A DNA stretch of 64,000 nucleotides from Pleurodeles waltl (taxonomy: Eukaryota; Chordata; Amphibia; Caudata; Salamandridae). The stretch's first letter is position 1. Every line of letters starts with the position of its first letter. Shown here piece by piece: positions 1 to 12,042 of this stretch. Under the pieces are notes generated by a model. That model was not told the DNA's origin. It did no database searches and saw only the letters and a program-made list of their open reading frames with translations. The stretch is taken from the NCBI RefSeq assembly GCF_031143425.1, contig NC_090444.1, positions 59,143,533-59,207,532 of the forward strand, given 5' to 3'. Position numbers and translations under genes: made by a program.

Positions 1-312
1 ACCATTCAAAGCCACCTTAATATCAATGGCGTAATGAAATTTGAGGGCCGTCCCCTGCAAAATACATAGAGGGGGCCCCTTCAAACTCATCCAGGAGCTG
101 TCAGGCCAGGGTATTGTGCTGAGGGGGGCACTGGAGCTCATGGCCCACCCCGCACGAGGGAGCTGCAGGAGCCTTTGTTATGGCTTTGCTTAATATCTGT
201 TCTGTAGCCGTTAATAGTCATGAAATAATTGCCCTGTGACACCAATGAGCCAAGTACATTCAGAATTTACTCTAAGTCTTGATGGTACCGGGGGACCAGG
301 AAGAACGTCTTT
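1..312. other. Unassigned DNA
   Basis: No coding region, RNA gene or transposon terminus is recognised. Only short open frames occur. The last eight bases of the target site of the adjoining MITE begin at 313. Confidence 0.4.
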
Positions 313-320
313 GTCTAGCA

Positions 321-797
321 CAGTGGTCTTCAAACTATTTAATGGTGCCCCCCCCACAAGTGGAAAAAAATCGCCCCCCTTAAAAAGTTTCACAATTATT
401 TTATTAAACTGGCAATGTTTAAATATGTCTAGACTTATTAAACATTGCAGTTAAGTTCTGTTACCAATTTATAATTGCAATCAAATACATCATTTCCAAA
501 GATATTATTCTGGTCAGGCAGGTATTAATAACGTGTAAATGTATCCACAGTGTGATTATTAAATATGGGGGTGAGGGGGTTTAAATAATAGTTAAAGCCC
601 CTTCCCTTTTGACACCTTCTCCCAGCCAGGATATAAATGACGAAAGATGTTAGTGATGCCCCATTACAGAGCATTTTACTGCCGCAAACAAAACACTGTT
701 ATCAGTATAATCCTTCTTTTGGCCAGAGCCTGGCGCCCCCCCTGGAATGACTTGAGGCAACCCTAGGGGGGCCTGCCTCCCAGTTTGAAGACCCCTG
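321..797. mobile_element. hAT-type MITE with 8-bp target duplication
   Basis: The element starts CAGTGGTCTTCAAACT and ends with the matching inverted repeat AGTTTGAAGACCCCTG. The 8-bp direct repeat GTCTAGCA lies immediately outside both ends (313-320 and 798-805). CAG-type termini with an 8-bp duplication are the hallmark of hAT transposons. At 477 bp with no transposase-like frame it is non-autonomous. Internally it is AT-rich with C and G runs near the ends. The structure is seen directly; the superfamily follows from duplication length and terminus. Confidence 0.85.
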
Positions 798-805
798 GTC
801 TAGCA

Positions 806-3167
806 GCTGAATGTAAAAGGCCTGTCTGTGACCAAGAATACCAGAAGGTTTAGAAGCCGTCATAGCAGGGATGCTTGGGAACTTAACGTTGGAACGTGTT
901 CTTCTCACCGCTAAGATCGCAGAGGCAGCTGGAACCCAACAACCTGGAAACAACCCGATGGATTTAGAAAATAAGATTACTGGTACCCATCCAATGATCC
1001 CAAGGGAAGAGGGTTTGGAAACAAGCAGTAAACGAACACAACAAGCTAAAAAAAGAAAGGTAACAACAGGTGTGGGTTTGTCCTTAAGGAGAAAGCGAAT
1101 GAAGGGTCACTGTTCTTACCCTTGGATTTCAAATTCTGTCCAAAACTACTCTTCTAGTCAGTCCCTTGCTATTCTAATAATCATAACAATGGTAACAGAA
1201 TCTAACTACAAAACACCCACCTGAGGTTCTTGAGTAGTTTGCAAGGCCAACTCCTACAACATATCATGTTATCAGCACACAATATTACTCAGTGGGTTAA
1301 GTTTTGGTAACAAGCACACATATCATGCTGCACAATAGATATAAGACCCCCCCACACTTGTGGGGGGCCATGGAAGTTTTAGTTTTGGAAACTGATAACT
1401 TCACATTATACCATACAAGACGATAAATCCCAGGATCAAGGTATAAATCCCTGAATCAAGGTATTCAACAAATCACAAGATGCAGTTTCAAGCTGCTGTT
1501 ATTCACACAGACTGCCAAACAACAAAACAGACCACAGGGTCTAATTCTCTAGGCCCACTGTTGGCATTGCTTCCCTAGGAGGGATGATGTTGCAAAAAAG
1601 TCTTACTAAAGCATCCTCTGCAAAGCATATGAAAAGTAAGTTGCAGGTGCTGCTAGTTATGGTGATAGTATTGCCCATCGGACCAAAGATTGAGCTCCAA
1701 AGGGGCACAATGACTTGTCTGCAATCCCTAGGATTATTGGAGTCTCCTGTTTGCCTAGCAATGGGAGTCTGAAGCTATCCCAAACTGGAGCGAAGGGCCA
1801 CTGGACTGCCTCACTGGAATTTCCTAATGTGTAGCAATGAGACTTCCAGGGGCATGGTTTAAATACAGTGCAGGAAAACAAAATGGCCCCCTTCAGGTCC
1901 AGCATCTTGCGAGGGAGCCCCAGCCACTGAGGTCCCTTCACTGCAATCAGAGAAGCTCAGGCACAGCTCAGGCACAGCCAGTCAGGGATGACCGAAAGTA
2001 AGGTCTGCGGGAAAAACAAGCAATAGGTCTCGCATATTTTGAACAAGTTAATTGTCATCTTTTGACAACAGCGCCCACGAGCAAAAACAAAAGAAAACAT
2101 GGGTGGAAACTGACAAAATACGCCTTAACAGAATAAAAGAAAATTAGCTTTAAAAAATAAAACGTTGCAATTTTGTTTGTCCTACTGGGCACGTTTTTGT
2201 CAGTCACAAGCCATTGGTTTGCGGGGCACTGGAAGATAAAAAGAACAAAATAGTACCTCGATCACGTCTCGAGCAGCGGACGGGCACTAATTAAGTGGAA
2301 TTAATGAGTGCTTGATCCCTGCTCCACACAGAGGAACGGAAATGAGGCCAGATGTGCCTTGACAAATTACAAGGCTGTAAAGAAGAGTGCCTTGCAAACC
2401 AACAAATGGTGAGCGACAGGCAGGCTCCAAGCCCTTACTGGACACAACAGCGTCTTGCGAGCAAGATGCATGCGCTAGTGCATGCACTCGCAGGCCCGAC
2501 CCTAAAAAGTGCAGCCCAAGCCACTAGGGACCGTCGCTATTTCGGTTTGCTGCAGGTTACGATCCAAGGGTGCCTGGAGGAAATAAGGTAATGAAAACAC
2601 TGCAATTATCTTTCACAAATCCAGAGCATGTTACATTTACAAAGTACATTGGTTATGTTGGAAGGCAGGACATGAGTTTGGTGCCCAGTGCATCCCCATA
2701 GTAATTAAAGTGGGCATGGATTTAAACAGGAGGGGGGACCTGAAGATGGCCAGTGTAGATGTCTTATGCATGATGTAGGTTATGCATCACGGACATGCCC
2801 CAGAGGCGAGGGCATGAATCCCAACCCGTTCAGGATGCCTAGGGTCAGGGAAGTCATGACATATCAGCTGTAGATTATCATGTAGGTCCTGGGTGTGACT
2901 ATTGCTGCAGGGATCTTAGAAAAGGTAAGGGTGTAATGGAAGGAAAACAAGAATATCTGTTGCCATTCTGAGAAGAGATCAGAACCAGGCTTGAGCCACC
3001 CAGAGGTGGGGGACATTAGAACCGCAAACCCCTTCTATGTAAGAATATGAGCCAGGCACCTGGAAATCATGACAAAAGGAGGAAAAGTGTAAATGTGACC
3101 AATTTTACAAGTATATGTCTATGTGCAAGTCATTTTTACTTTTGACGGAAATTCATTTTTTCCTTTC
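806..3167. other. Unassigned DNA, no gene recognised
   Basis: Open frames of up to about 117 codons (871-1224) show no recognisable domain. A short C-run/G-run hairpin lies near 1347-1368. No repeat boundary could be supported. Confidence 0.35.
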
Positions 3168-3171
3168 TTTG

Positions 3172-3800
3172 TGTCCTGTGATAGTCAATGATGACCAGGC
3201 TTTCACAACGTGTCCAGAGGTCGGATGACCGCAGCTAAAATAATGTGCTGTGCTGAACAGCTTGTAACACAAGGCTTGCACAAAGGGACACCTCTGGTGA
3301 TATGCATTGTTTCGCTCGACCAGCAACATCAGCAGTTAGATATATCTATGATCATGTATAGCCAAAGGCCTAAAGACCTACATCTGATTAGGTATTAATG
3401 GTGCAAAATCATCAAATGTACACATTTGGAAAAGCCCCTCTGCCTCCCACCCCTCCGTTGGGCATGCAAAGGTCACACCCGCAGCCATCTTGTCTCATGC
3501 TTTTGCCACAAATTGTCATTTCATTTTGTTTGGCTGGATGTGTAATGATTGTGTACTTTCTGTACCTTCTGATCAACATCACACCATGTATCTAATTATA
3601 ATGTGGAGGAAATGCTCTCTTTTGTGTCATGATTGAATGTGCATTTTTCACACTTTTTGTGTTTTTTTTATGTATAAAAGAACCTACTGGAACTCACACA
3701 TATTTGACATGCATCTCCTAGCTCATGCCCCATGAGTCACGAATAAACTTTGCGTATGAAACTTGACAATTGTCTGTGTTTCTTTTATTGAGGTTCGACA
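3172..3800 (+). mobile_element. Probable solo retroviral LTR
   Basis: The segment starts TGTCCTGTG and ends TTCGACA, giving TGTC...GACA termini. It is bracketed by the 4-bp direct repeat TTTG (3168-3171 and 3801-3804). Near its right end are a TATA box (TATAAAAG, 3673-3680) and, about 70 bases later, a polyadenylation signal (AATAAA, 3742-3747) followed by a T-rich U5-like tail. That order and spacing is typical of compact gamma- or epsilon-type retroviral LTRs. No internal retroviral genes follow, so it reads as a solo LTR. The 4-bp duplication is short enough that chance cannot be excluded. Confidence 0.55.
3673..3680 (+). promoter_or_regulatory. TATA box of the solo LTR
   Basis: TATAAAAG lies 62 bases before an AATAAA signal, inside the proposed 3172-3800 LTR. 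This is the expected position for a U3 promoter. Confidence 0.5.
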
Positions 3801-3804
3801 TTTG

Positions 3805-4299
3805 GTAGAGAACGCAGGTCTCTGCTGCGGACTGTGCAAGTACAATGCATGCAAGGGGAATGACCCAGTACAACAATAAGGAATCCAAGATAGAAATCCA
3901 CAATGGCCTTATCACAACAGAGTGGTGGGAGCATGGCAAGCAACGTAAAAGACTAAAACATGTGTGATAATGTAAGCTAGATCAGCGCTGAAAATAAGGA
4001 GTGGTATCGAAAGAATTGGAAACACATGGCACAACAAACCCTTGGTAATCAGTGAAACAATAAGGCCAAACCCTCGGTACGTGATGGGACAGTTAATCAC
4101 CAGACGTTATGCTCTGGGAACCAGTGACCTTAACAAGTCGTATAGAACCATCAATACATTCAGTGAGCCCAGGAGCACTCACTGCAAATACCTGAATCCC
4201 TGGTCACCCTCCTCTTGTAATCAGGCAAAGCCCTGGTGACAGCCGGAGACCCGCGGTGACAAGAGGGTACTGCAAAAGTGTAGCAATATGTAAGTTCAA
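3805..4299. other. Unassigned DNA
   Basis: No retroviral gag-like frame follows the LTR at 3800. The minus strand here may be the decayed 3' continuation of the DIRS relic at 4300-4660, but no motif supports it firmly. Confidence 0.3.
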
Positions 4300-4660
4300 A
4301 CATAAGACAAAGGTCTGTTGGCAGCAGGCCCCAGTGATAATTCAGTATTTGGAAAAAACACTAGATGAAGTCTCCTGTCAAGGAGTTACTAGGCATGTCA
4401 GCCACCATCCTGTTCTAAATGGAATGTTTTGACAAAGAAAAAACTCCCAAAATGCATTTGCCACCCCTATCAGGGGTTTCAGCTTGGCACCTTCCAGACG
4501 GTTTATGTATTGGACCAGGGAAGTGTTGTCTATCCACCAGAGTACAGTTAAATGCTCCTTGTTCTTGGTGAAATTGAGTGGCAAAAGAGCCTGCAAGCTC
4601 TATCAACAATTGATATGCACTGACATTCCTTTACAGATCAGGTCCCACCAGTACAGAACA
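4300..4660 (-). pseudogene. DIRS-like retrotransposon RNase H relic
   Basis: The minus strand encodes a 72-codon open stretch (4378-4596) containing HLTVLWWIDNTSLVQYINR, followed by a conserved-looking W-E-F segment. This matches the region of DIRS-type RNase H around the catalytic D-N with its downstream AYINR-like motif. Flanking frames carry neighbouring pieces of the same domain, so frameshifts are present. It is on the same strand as the DIRS-like RT pieces at 10660-10949 and 25067-25695 and may be the downstream part of the same element, separated by later insertions. Family assignment is from motif recognition, not alignment. Confidence 0.55.
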
Positions 4661-7612
4661 CTCCAAGGAACTCGCCTCCACATAATGCTTTGTGACCAAA
4701 ACAAGATATTGGGATCTGGCGAAGACGGGACGACCATTCAGGCCAACTAAATGGTGTTGCCACTGTCTCATCTTTTCTTGAATGTCTTTGTTGAGGGGTA
4801 CTTTGTCTCTATAGAGCCACTCTTCTGTAATGTCTGATATTGAGATATTACCTTATATAGTAATGAAGGGGTAATGGAAATACGGCTTAAATAGACAATG
4901 TCAAAACCCCTATCATTGTGGCTCGTTGCCTGAGAGGTGTGTGAGAGTGTGACATCATTCTTATTTATTGTTGATAAGAGTTATCTTGGACTCTGGAAAA
5001 AGTTAATTTTCCTTTCAGGATTCTACAGAGAATCCAGGTGAAATATGGAGCAGAAGATAAAATCAAAGAAGTGAGACATACATTGTTAAAAAAACTCTGG
5101 TGTGCCAATGTCATGAAAGAAACCTTTTATCTAAACAAATTAGAACAGAGAAGTAAGAGTCCTTAGAGTCTAATATCTCTATCCATGCTCCTGGAAAAAG
5201 AACATTCCTGGGATGAACAATCACCCTCATTTTGAAGTGACTGTTCTTTTTTTTAAACTTTCCTTTTTCATTTTTTGGTCCCAAAAACAATTAGGGTGGA
5301 GAGAGGGCTCTTTTATGGCTCTCTTGGAAAAATGATTTCCTATCTCAATATGAGCTCTAATTCTTCTACACATAAATGAATTGGCCTTAGAGGAAAGTTT
5401 GAAACAAAGAAAAGAAAAACTACTTGAAATCCCTGTACAGTTTGAAGGACCCAGGGATTCACTGAAATTGCTTTCTAAATTTGAAGAAACTCACATTTTG
5501 CAACCAATTGGCAGGGGGGAAATGGGATGCTGACCTTGAAAACAAGCTCTCCCTTTTCCACTGTTGTAGAGGAAACACTGGTCTGTTCTCTTTTGTGGAA
5601 AGAAGAAGAAGGATCATTGGTAGTGCTGAACCAGGCCAACACATGGCTAATGTTGTAACCCTTTAATAGAGTGGTAATATTTGGTGCTAACAGTTCCTAG
5701 ACCTACTGGCTTTGTCAAAAATATGTTTCCCAAACACCCTCTTCAGAGAGAATTGTACTTTGTTTAGAGAGGAAAAGACTTGACCTATATCCCCATTTTA
5801 TTTGTAAGATGATCACTGAAAAAGGAAACTCTGAGATGGTGCACGAGTCTCTGAGCTTGCAAGTTCATACAATTTAAGCAGCACAATATTGTGCCTTTCC
5901 AGCAAAATATCGATGTTAGCATTATCAGCAAACCTTGTTGAGCTCAGTTAGACAAGACAGGCTATTGACTACTGAGGCTAGACAGACTATTGAGTCCATT
6001 TAGACAAGACCGAATGTCGAATCCCTAAACTCCTTAACTTGTTGTGGGAATTCTAAAAACTTAGTAAATGGATTCATGACATCTATACGTTTGTTCTGGA
6101 ACAAGATCAGGGCCTCTCAATATCAGGCCCTCTCACCTTTGATGAAACCCATTCTGAGAGCTGATACCGGGATAGCTGTGAAACTGGGATACTGAATGAG
6201 ACAGTTTAGGGTGGCATGTAGAACAACTGGCACTAGCTCTGGAATACTTCTGTCTTTGAGGGCAGGAGCAGTGGACATCTTTTGTCTTTTTGATGGGCCA
6301 GGAGCAAAGCACAAAGAATGGGAATCTTTACAATATTAGTGTCTGAACCAACAGTATAATAATCATTATAACACTCATAATCAAATTTACCAACAACATT
6401 AGGTTCTTTTTTTCTAGGATTCTACCTGCAGGCATGAGGGTCAAATGACTAACCAAGTGCTGTTATCTTTGGGAGGTCATGAACTGCTAATCACAATACC
6501 AACAGTACTGGAATCATCTGAATTTTCATTGTGTGAATGAGTGGTATCATGCTTATCATAGTTATCCTTTTGTGCAGATTCCCCAAAAAAACATGAGGCC
6601 ATTTCTTCATCTTGCACCCTCCAAACATGAGGGTTAAAGGACTGACTGAATATCAATCGCTTTGGGCAATCAAAAACTGCTATACACAATATGGACAGAG
6701 TTGGAAATCTATTGTACAGAAGGCTGCTGGATCTTATGAGAATGCACATTTTTTGATTTAAAGAACATTTACCTCCTTCGTTTGAAGACTGAATTTCTCT
6801 GGCTGGAGAGACAGACTCACCAAAAGAGTGTGGTGTGTGCAGCCTGATGGTACCAGCGGGTGAGGACCAGGTTTAACCACACCGGCCAGAAGATATTATC
6901 TTAAGCCATGAACTTTGAAACAGAAGTAGTGAGGGACGAATATAAGTTATTTTTTTATCAAGTCTTCCTCTTTAAATCCAGAATCATATTAAAGATACCA
7001 GACATTCACAATTATAGTTATTATAATCTCAAAGTTCTATGAAAACCAACTAATACAGTATTCTCACAAATATATATTGAAATCCAAGGTTTAGAAAGCA
7101 TAACCGCCACACTCAGGCAGTCTGTATCTTTCTATTTTACTGTGTGTGCCATGCACCGAACAATTTGACTTCTACAAGCACAATACCATGAACAGGCATA
7201 CCAAGTTCAATTCATAAATGCACGTGGGCAGTCACTGGACCTTTATTTAGAAAAGTACTTCAGTTCAGAATCTGCTATATAATAGCAATGCATGCTGGTC
7301 ATTGTAGTGTCCATGTCATGTCTTTAACCAAAATGTCAGTGCAAGAAATATAGCATGCCTAGTGGAAGCCCAGGTAGATGGAAAGGGAAATCAGCACCCA
7401 AATATATATCTAGATGTATAGAAACAAAGCCAATAAGAAGTGCAACTCTGGGAAACGCAGGCCAATGAAGCCCAACATGCAACGCAATAGTAAACACAAT
7501 CCAGGAAAATTTCTATCAACAGAATATAAAAATGAGTGACGTGGAGTTTTTAACTAATGGCTGAGCAGCAAGAAAAGGGGCTGTTACTTCCTGGTGACTG
7601 CTATATATAGAC
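4661..7612. other. Unassigned DNA with a diverged internal repeat
   Basis: No gene is recognised. Two imperfect direct copies of about 75 bases, each beginning GCATGAGGGT or ACATGAGGGT, lie near 6433-6510 and 6625-6700. Short open frames have no domain signature. Confidence 0.3.
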
Positions 7613-7615
7613 TAA

Positions 7616-8671
7616 GGGCCTATTCACAAAGTATGCATTTTAGTCGTAAATGTGGGAGGGAAAGAGAGGAGAGGCTGGAAATGGGCACTATTTATGACAA
7701 AAGGACAGGAGTGAGGACGGGTTTAGGGAAGTTAGTGAGAGGTTTAGGGAGGGACATACCCACAAAGGAGTGAGCCAATTGCTGTTCACATATTACAGCC
7801 AAAAAGACCCACAACAGTAGTAAATACACTCAAGCACCACGCATGGCCAACCACTGCTACCGCAAAACCCTCCCATAGAAAATAATGAGAATGATGAAGG
7901 AAGGGATTTAAAATGAAACCCCATAGGAACTAATGTCTAATTAAATTAAAAAATGTAAACTATTTAAAAAAACATAAATACATTTTGTTTAGTGTTACAC
8001 ACGTCTACAAACCTAATTTCAAATAAAAAAAAATTAATAATTAGGAATATATTAAATGAAACTAAAATTATTTTTGGGAAGTTTTAGTTACAAAAATCCT
8101 ACTTAAACTGAAAAGTATTTTTATTATGAATTAAAAGTATTAAAAGCGATGTATAGAATTAATTAGAAGTAATTTTGTTATTTTTATTATTTTTAATAAA
8201 CATCAATGCAACATTATTTATTAAACATGGTTATTAAAATATTTAAAAATAAAATATGTTTTATCATTAATGCTGCAACTTTTTTGTATTGTACATTTCT
8301 AAAAACGCTATAAAATTAATTTACATAAAAATATTTTGTTTCTGATTTTTTTGAAGAGTTTAATAAACATTTACACTTTTTCCTGTACTTTACCACAGGG
8401 AAATCTCTGCCCCAATTGCAGAGTCTGTCAAGTGTGCAGAACATCAAATACGGTTCGAAAGTCAATGCTAGTAGTAACTTTGGAGTTGTGTATGATGTTT
8501 TTAGTGACTTCACCCCTTATATCAAGTGTAGGGATTTATAAATCTGCACTTTTAGTAAGTTTACGCTTGTAAGTATTGACTAGCCAAACTTGTACAGTGG
8601 CTCTAAAGTGTAAGAGTAAATTTACTTGCAGTAAGTAAACACATGTAGATTTACCTTTGTGAATAAACTGC
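7616..8671. mobile_element. Harbinger-type non-autonomous element (TATTCACAAAG termini)
   Basis: The left end reads GGGCCTATTCACAAAG and the right end, on the other strand, reads GCAGTTTATTCACAAAGG. The 3-bp repeat TAA flanks both sides (7613-7615, 8672-8674). A 3-bp TAA duplication is characteristic of PIF/Harbinger transposons. The 1056-bp interior is strongly AT-rich (about 7900-8350) and has no transposase frame, so it is a deletion or filler derivative. Confidence 0.75.
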
Positions 8672-8828
8672 TAAGCTCATGAATGATTGGTGGTTTCACT
8701 TTCTCTCCACCTGTAATCTGTGACCCAGGATGTGCGTGGAGGTGACCTTTTCTGTGATTCATGGCTTCTACAATAAAAGTAGCGAGTTAAGAAAGCATAA
8801 CATGAGCCTCCGGTCTTGTAATAAAATG

Positions 8829-9359
8829 CAAAAACAACACATGATGGACGGAATGCAGAGCAAATCAAGCATTCACCCCCAGTCACAGATCTGGGTTTAA
8901 TCCATCAGTGTTTTTGCTTGCCATGCCATTCCAGTTTGGACCCAGACATATGCAAATCAGGCTTGACCCTGTTCCCCATGGGAACAGTCCAGCCTGAACT
9001 GCCAGGCCCGGTCTTCCCTGGACCAGAAACAAGCATCCTGGGACTGGTTTCAGGGTATCACCCTTCATCAGCCAGGCTAGCTTGAATCTGGTGGCATAGC
9101 AAGCACGGGACCCACCATCTGGGCATACCCTTCCCAGTTGGTGCGACAAATGCAAAAGTCTTGACCCTGTTCCCCATGGCCTGGCAGTTTGGGCTCGACT
9201 GTTCCCATGGGGAGCGGGGTCAGGACTGATTTGCATAAGGCTGTGTCTGAACTGGGGTGGCATGGTGAGCAAAAGAACGATGGATTAAACCCAGATCTGT
9301 GACAGGGGGGGTGAGTGGTTGAAAAGTTTCACCACTCCATCCATCATCCTTTTGTGTTG
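8829..9359. mobile_element. Foldback (long inverted repeat) element with 14-bp flanking repeats
   Basis: The two arms are inverted copies of each other. The best-conserved part, TCACAGATCTGGGTTTAATC, is at 8883-8902 and is complementary to the stretch ending near 9303. Similarity continues outward to the ends and inward past a second inverted pair around the TTCCCCATGG motifs. A 14-bp direct repeat, CTTGTAATAAAATG, flanks the structure (8815-8828 and 9360-9373), consistent with a target duplication. A minus-strand open frame of 129 codons crosses it but looks incidental. The class is not identified. Confidence 0.65.
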
Positions 9360-9373
9360 CTTGTAATAAAATG

Positions 9374-10659
9374 TTCAGTTTTCATTGGGCATTGTAGGTG
9401 GCAGTGCATGAAGGAGGTGAACTTCAGGGAAGAAACTCTGAAAAGCGCACTTTGAAAAAACTCTCTCAAAATGCCCTCTACTTAGCAATATGTATGTTGT
9501 CGTGAATAGAGAGATGTTCCTGACCTACAGATGCATACAACACTGGGTGGCATCATTCCTAGAGGAAGATTACATGCTTATTCAGCAGCCTGCCCTTTAT
9601 ATCACCTAGACATATCATCTGCTGTAGCACACAGGTACCTTTGCATTAGTGATAGTTATTCAGGAGAGGACGTGTGATCAATAGAGATCAGGCTCACAAG
9701 AATGTGCTGCCTAGGTTCCACTTAGGAGTATCCCAACATCTTTTAGTTGGAAGACTGTGCAATCCCACTCTGGGAGAATACACCATGAAGAGTGCCACCG
9801 GAACTATGAGGGGAGGGCCAGGTTATACAGAGGAGTCAGCTAAATTATGCGGGAAGAAAGGCAAATTATGTGGGGTAACGCGGCACATTTTATGTGAGTA
9901 TTACTTCAAAGCTTTCAACTTCTTAGTACCACTTTGACACCCAAATTCAGAAATAAGAAACGGTCTTCCACTGTGTGGCAATACAAGTTGCTATATTTTT
10001 ATTAACTTTTGACCCATTTGAGCTTGGAAACACATTCTTCATTGAAAACTGCAGATTGTACAACGGATGGATTATGTCCCACATGAGGGAAATCCATAAT
10101 GATGCAGAAAGTGCTGCAGCCACAAAATTGCATAATTCCAGTGGCCTTGATCATGAACAGTTATATGTAATTTGTTGGTAACACCCTGTAGGTAGCATCT
10201 TTGCTGACCAAGGTTATCACCAGAAACCCATCTTCCAGGCATTGAAGCAGCCATTGTAAAAACACTTCAAAGGATCAGCAGCTAACATCAGCAATAATGT
10301 ATTGTATCCTCATTTCTTTCTGTCTGAAGTTCAACATTTTAGAATCTGCGGAAAGGTTGATTAAATAAAAAAAGTTAGTTTAAGATAATAATAATGTAGA
10401 CATGTTTACCTTCCCATACGTAATCACTGATCCTTTTAGAAAGGAAGGCTATCGCTTGGTAAAAGGAAAGAGATATACAAAACCCAAGGGCACATGCACC
10501 TCACAACTATCTTCTGTAATTTTATGTATAGCTGGTTCACTCCATGTGACTGCAGTTCAATACCTCAAAGTACCACAAAGATTAGTACTATGAAGGGTGA
10601 GCCTGTAATGGTCTCCCCACTTAATATTCTGCATACAAAATAATTCACTGTACAGTGCA
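9374..10659. other. Unassigned DNA
   Basis: No gene or repeat terminus is recognised. The minus strand could be the decayed continuation of the DIRS relic that begins at 10949, but coding similarity fades below about 10660. Confidence 0.3.
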
Positions 10660-10949
10660 TTCGGCTAACTAAATGTTAACTGCAAGGGTGCTGTACTTTT
10701 GTGACCATGCAGCAGCTGGCAACACTTTGCAACCTTTACACCAGAAGGATGCTGCCGGTCTTCTTTTGTGACTGTTTGTGCTGTGAGGAAGTCAGGGAGT
10801 GTTTCTGGAAGAAAAAAGCCCAATAACACCAGGTTCTTGGAACAAGGAAGCTGACCCTTTAGACTGTTGAGCAGGAAACCCATACACAAAATGGCTATTC
10901 TTGTTTGTTCTCAGATCTGGATCTTTTGATTTACTGTTGGAGCATGGAG
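10660..10949 (-). pseudogene. DIRS-like RT, C-terminal part (left of provirus A)
   Basis: Reading leftward from the provirus A junction, the minus strand gives LHAPTV followed by a stretch ending GFLLNS...LVLLGFF. This is the part of a DIRS-type reverse transcriptase just downstream of the catalytic YxDD box. The upstream half of the same domain ends at 25075, on the far side of provirus A. At least one stop codon interrupts this piece. The assignment rests on motif order and on the fit between the two halves. Confidence 0.55.
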
Positions 10950-12024
10950 TGTAGTGGATCCTATTTTGGAGTTTAGCTTAGCCTTTGGCTTGCAGGCCTG
11001 TGCCCCCGTCACCTAGTGACTTTTAACCTACTTACCTTGCTCTGTTTTAGCACATTTATTTAATTATTTCTTCCAAGATGGCTCCCATATTTATAGTTAG
11101 GAAGATGATTTAGTTTCACGTTATCAGTGCCACCCTGTAAAGGCGTCACTATCAGCTTCAAAGATAAATGAGATACGTGGGTATTCACATCATGTACTTT
11201 CTCACTTTCATGTGATAGTAACATAATGAACCTTTTCAGGGAATTGTTTATATAATTGCCACCCGAAGCATGCCTTCTTAGCTATTGTTTGGGAACATAC
11301 CCGTGTCAGGGCTCCTACAAGATCTGTATAAATACATCTCACACAGACATGTTTATCAGAGGGATTCCTACCAGATGCCAGTGACGCTATATATGCTACA
11401 CGTCGCCTTGATGCAGACCCAGCCTTCGTGTCACCACGGAGTCTGATCTAGACACCTCATTCCAAGGTAACAAGGGTTGGGGTTCTCTTCTCATGGACAT
11501 GTTACTGGCAGATTAGGTTTAACACACCTAGCTCTCTTTAGGTTAGAGATTAGGTTCATCATGCTAAGGTATTAGGATTTATTTCACACCTGCTTTACAA
11601 CTTGTTATTGAAAGATGGTGGAAGTCTTTGTACTCATTTACAATTCTGTTTTGTGCATTGTTCATTATCCTAGTAAATGCAGCCAATGTAGTTTACAGTG
11701 GATTGCAGTTAATAAAATCTATTAAAAACTTCACTGCATCTCTCTCATTGCCTGTGCGTGACTGAGACTTGTTGCTCATGTGAGAAAAGGGTAATCTCTG
11801 TTTAACCACGACTCCCCTGAGATGTCGCACTCTTGAGTCCATATGCAAAGGCTGCCTCAAATCACCTTTTACTGTTTGGGTTTTTGGTTAGGTACTGCTT
11901 GTGAGCAGGAAGGGTTGGGCCGACAGTTGCCACTTGTTATAGGATTGGCCTAGTCACCTACAAACAAAAGTGCTGTCAGCCCTAAACCAGAAGTCTTGCC
12001 TAGAATAAGAGTCAAACTACGACA
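10950..12024 (+). repeat. Provirus A 5' LTR
   Basis: Begins TGTAGTGGATCC and ends CTACGACA. It aligns by eye along its length with 24029-25066 and with the reverse strand of 57833-58918. It contains a TATA box (TATAAATA, 11327-11334) and AATAAA (11711-11716), giving a U3 of about 400 bp, an R of about 400 bp and a U5 of about 290 bp. Confidence 0.9.
11327..11334 (+). promoter_or_regulatory. TATA box of provirus A 5' LTR
   Basis: TATAAATA lies about 385 bp upstream of the polyadenylation signal at 11711. The same box is present in provirus B (58547-58554, minus strand) but is deleted from the provirus A 3' LTR. Confidence 0.7.
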
Positions 12025-12042
12025 TGGTACCACCAACGATGG
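12025..12042 (+). other. Candidate primer binding site of provirus A
   Basis: TGGTACCACCAACGATGG follows the LTR terminus directly. The first eight bases fit the end of a leucine tRNA (UAA) and the later ATGG resembles initiator-methionine sites, so the primer tRNA is not settled. The lysine-tRNA site typical of exogenous foamy viruses is not seen. Confidence 0.5.

Noticed and set aside
6433..6700. Two diverged GCATGAGGGT repeats as a possible gene or element
   Set aside because: Only moderate similarity over about 75 bases and no boundary; left as a note on unassigned DNA.
8883..9272. 129-codon minus-strand frame
   Set aside because: It lies across the two arms of the foldback element and has no recognisable domain.
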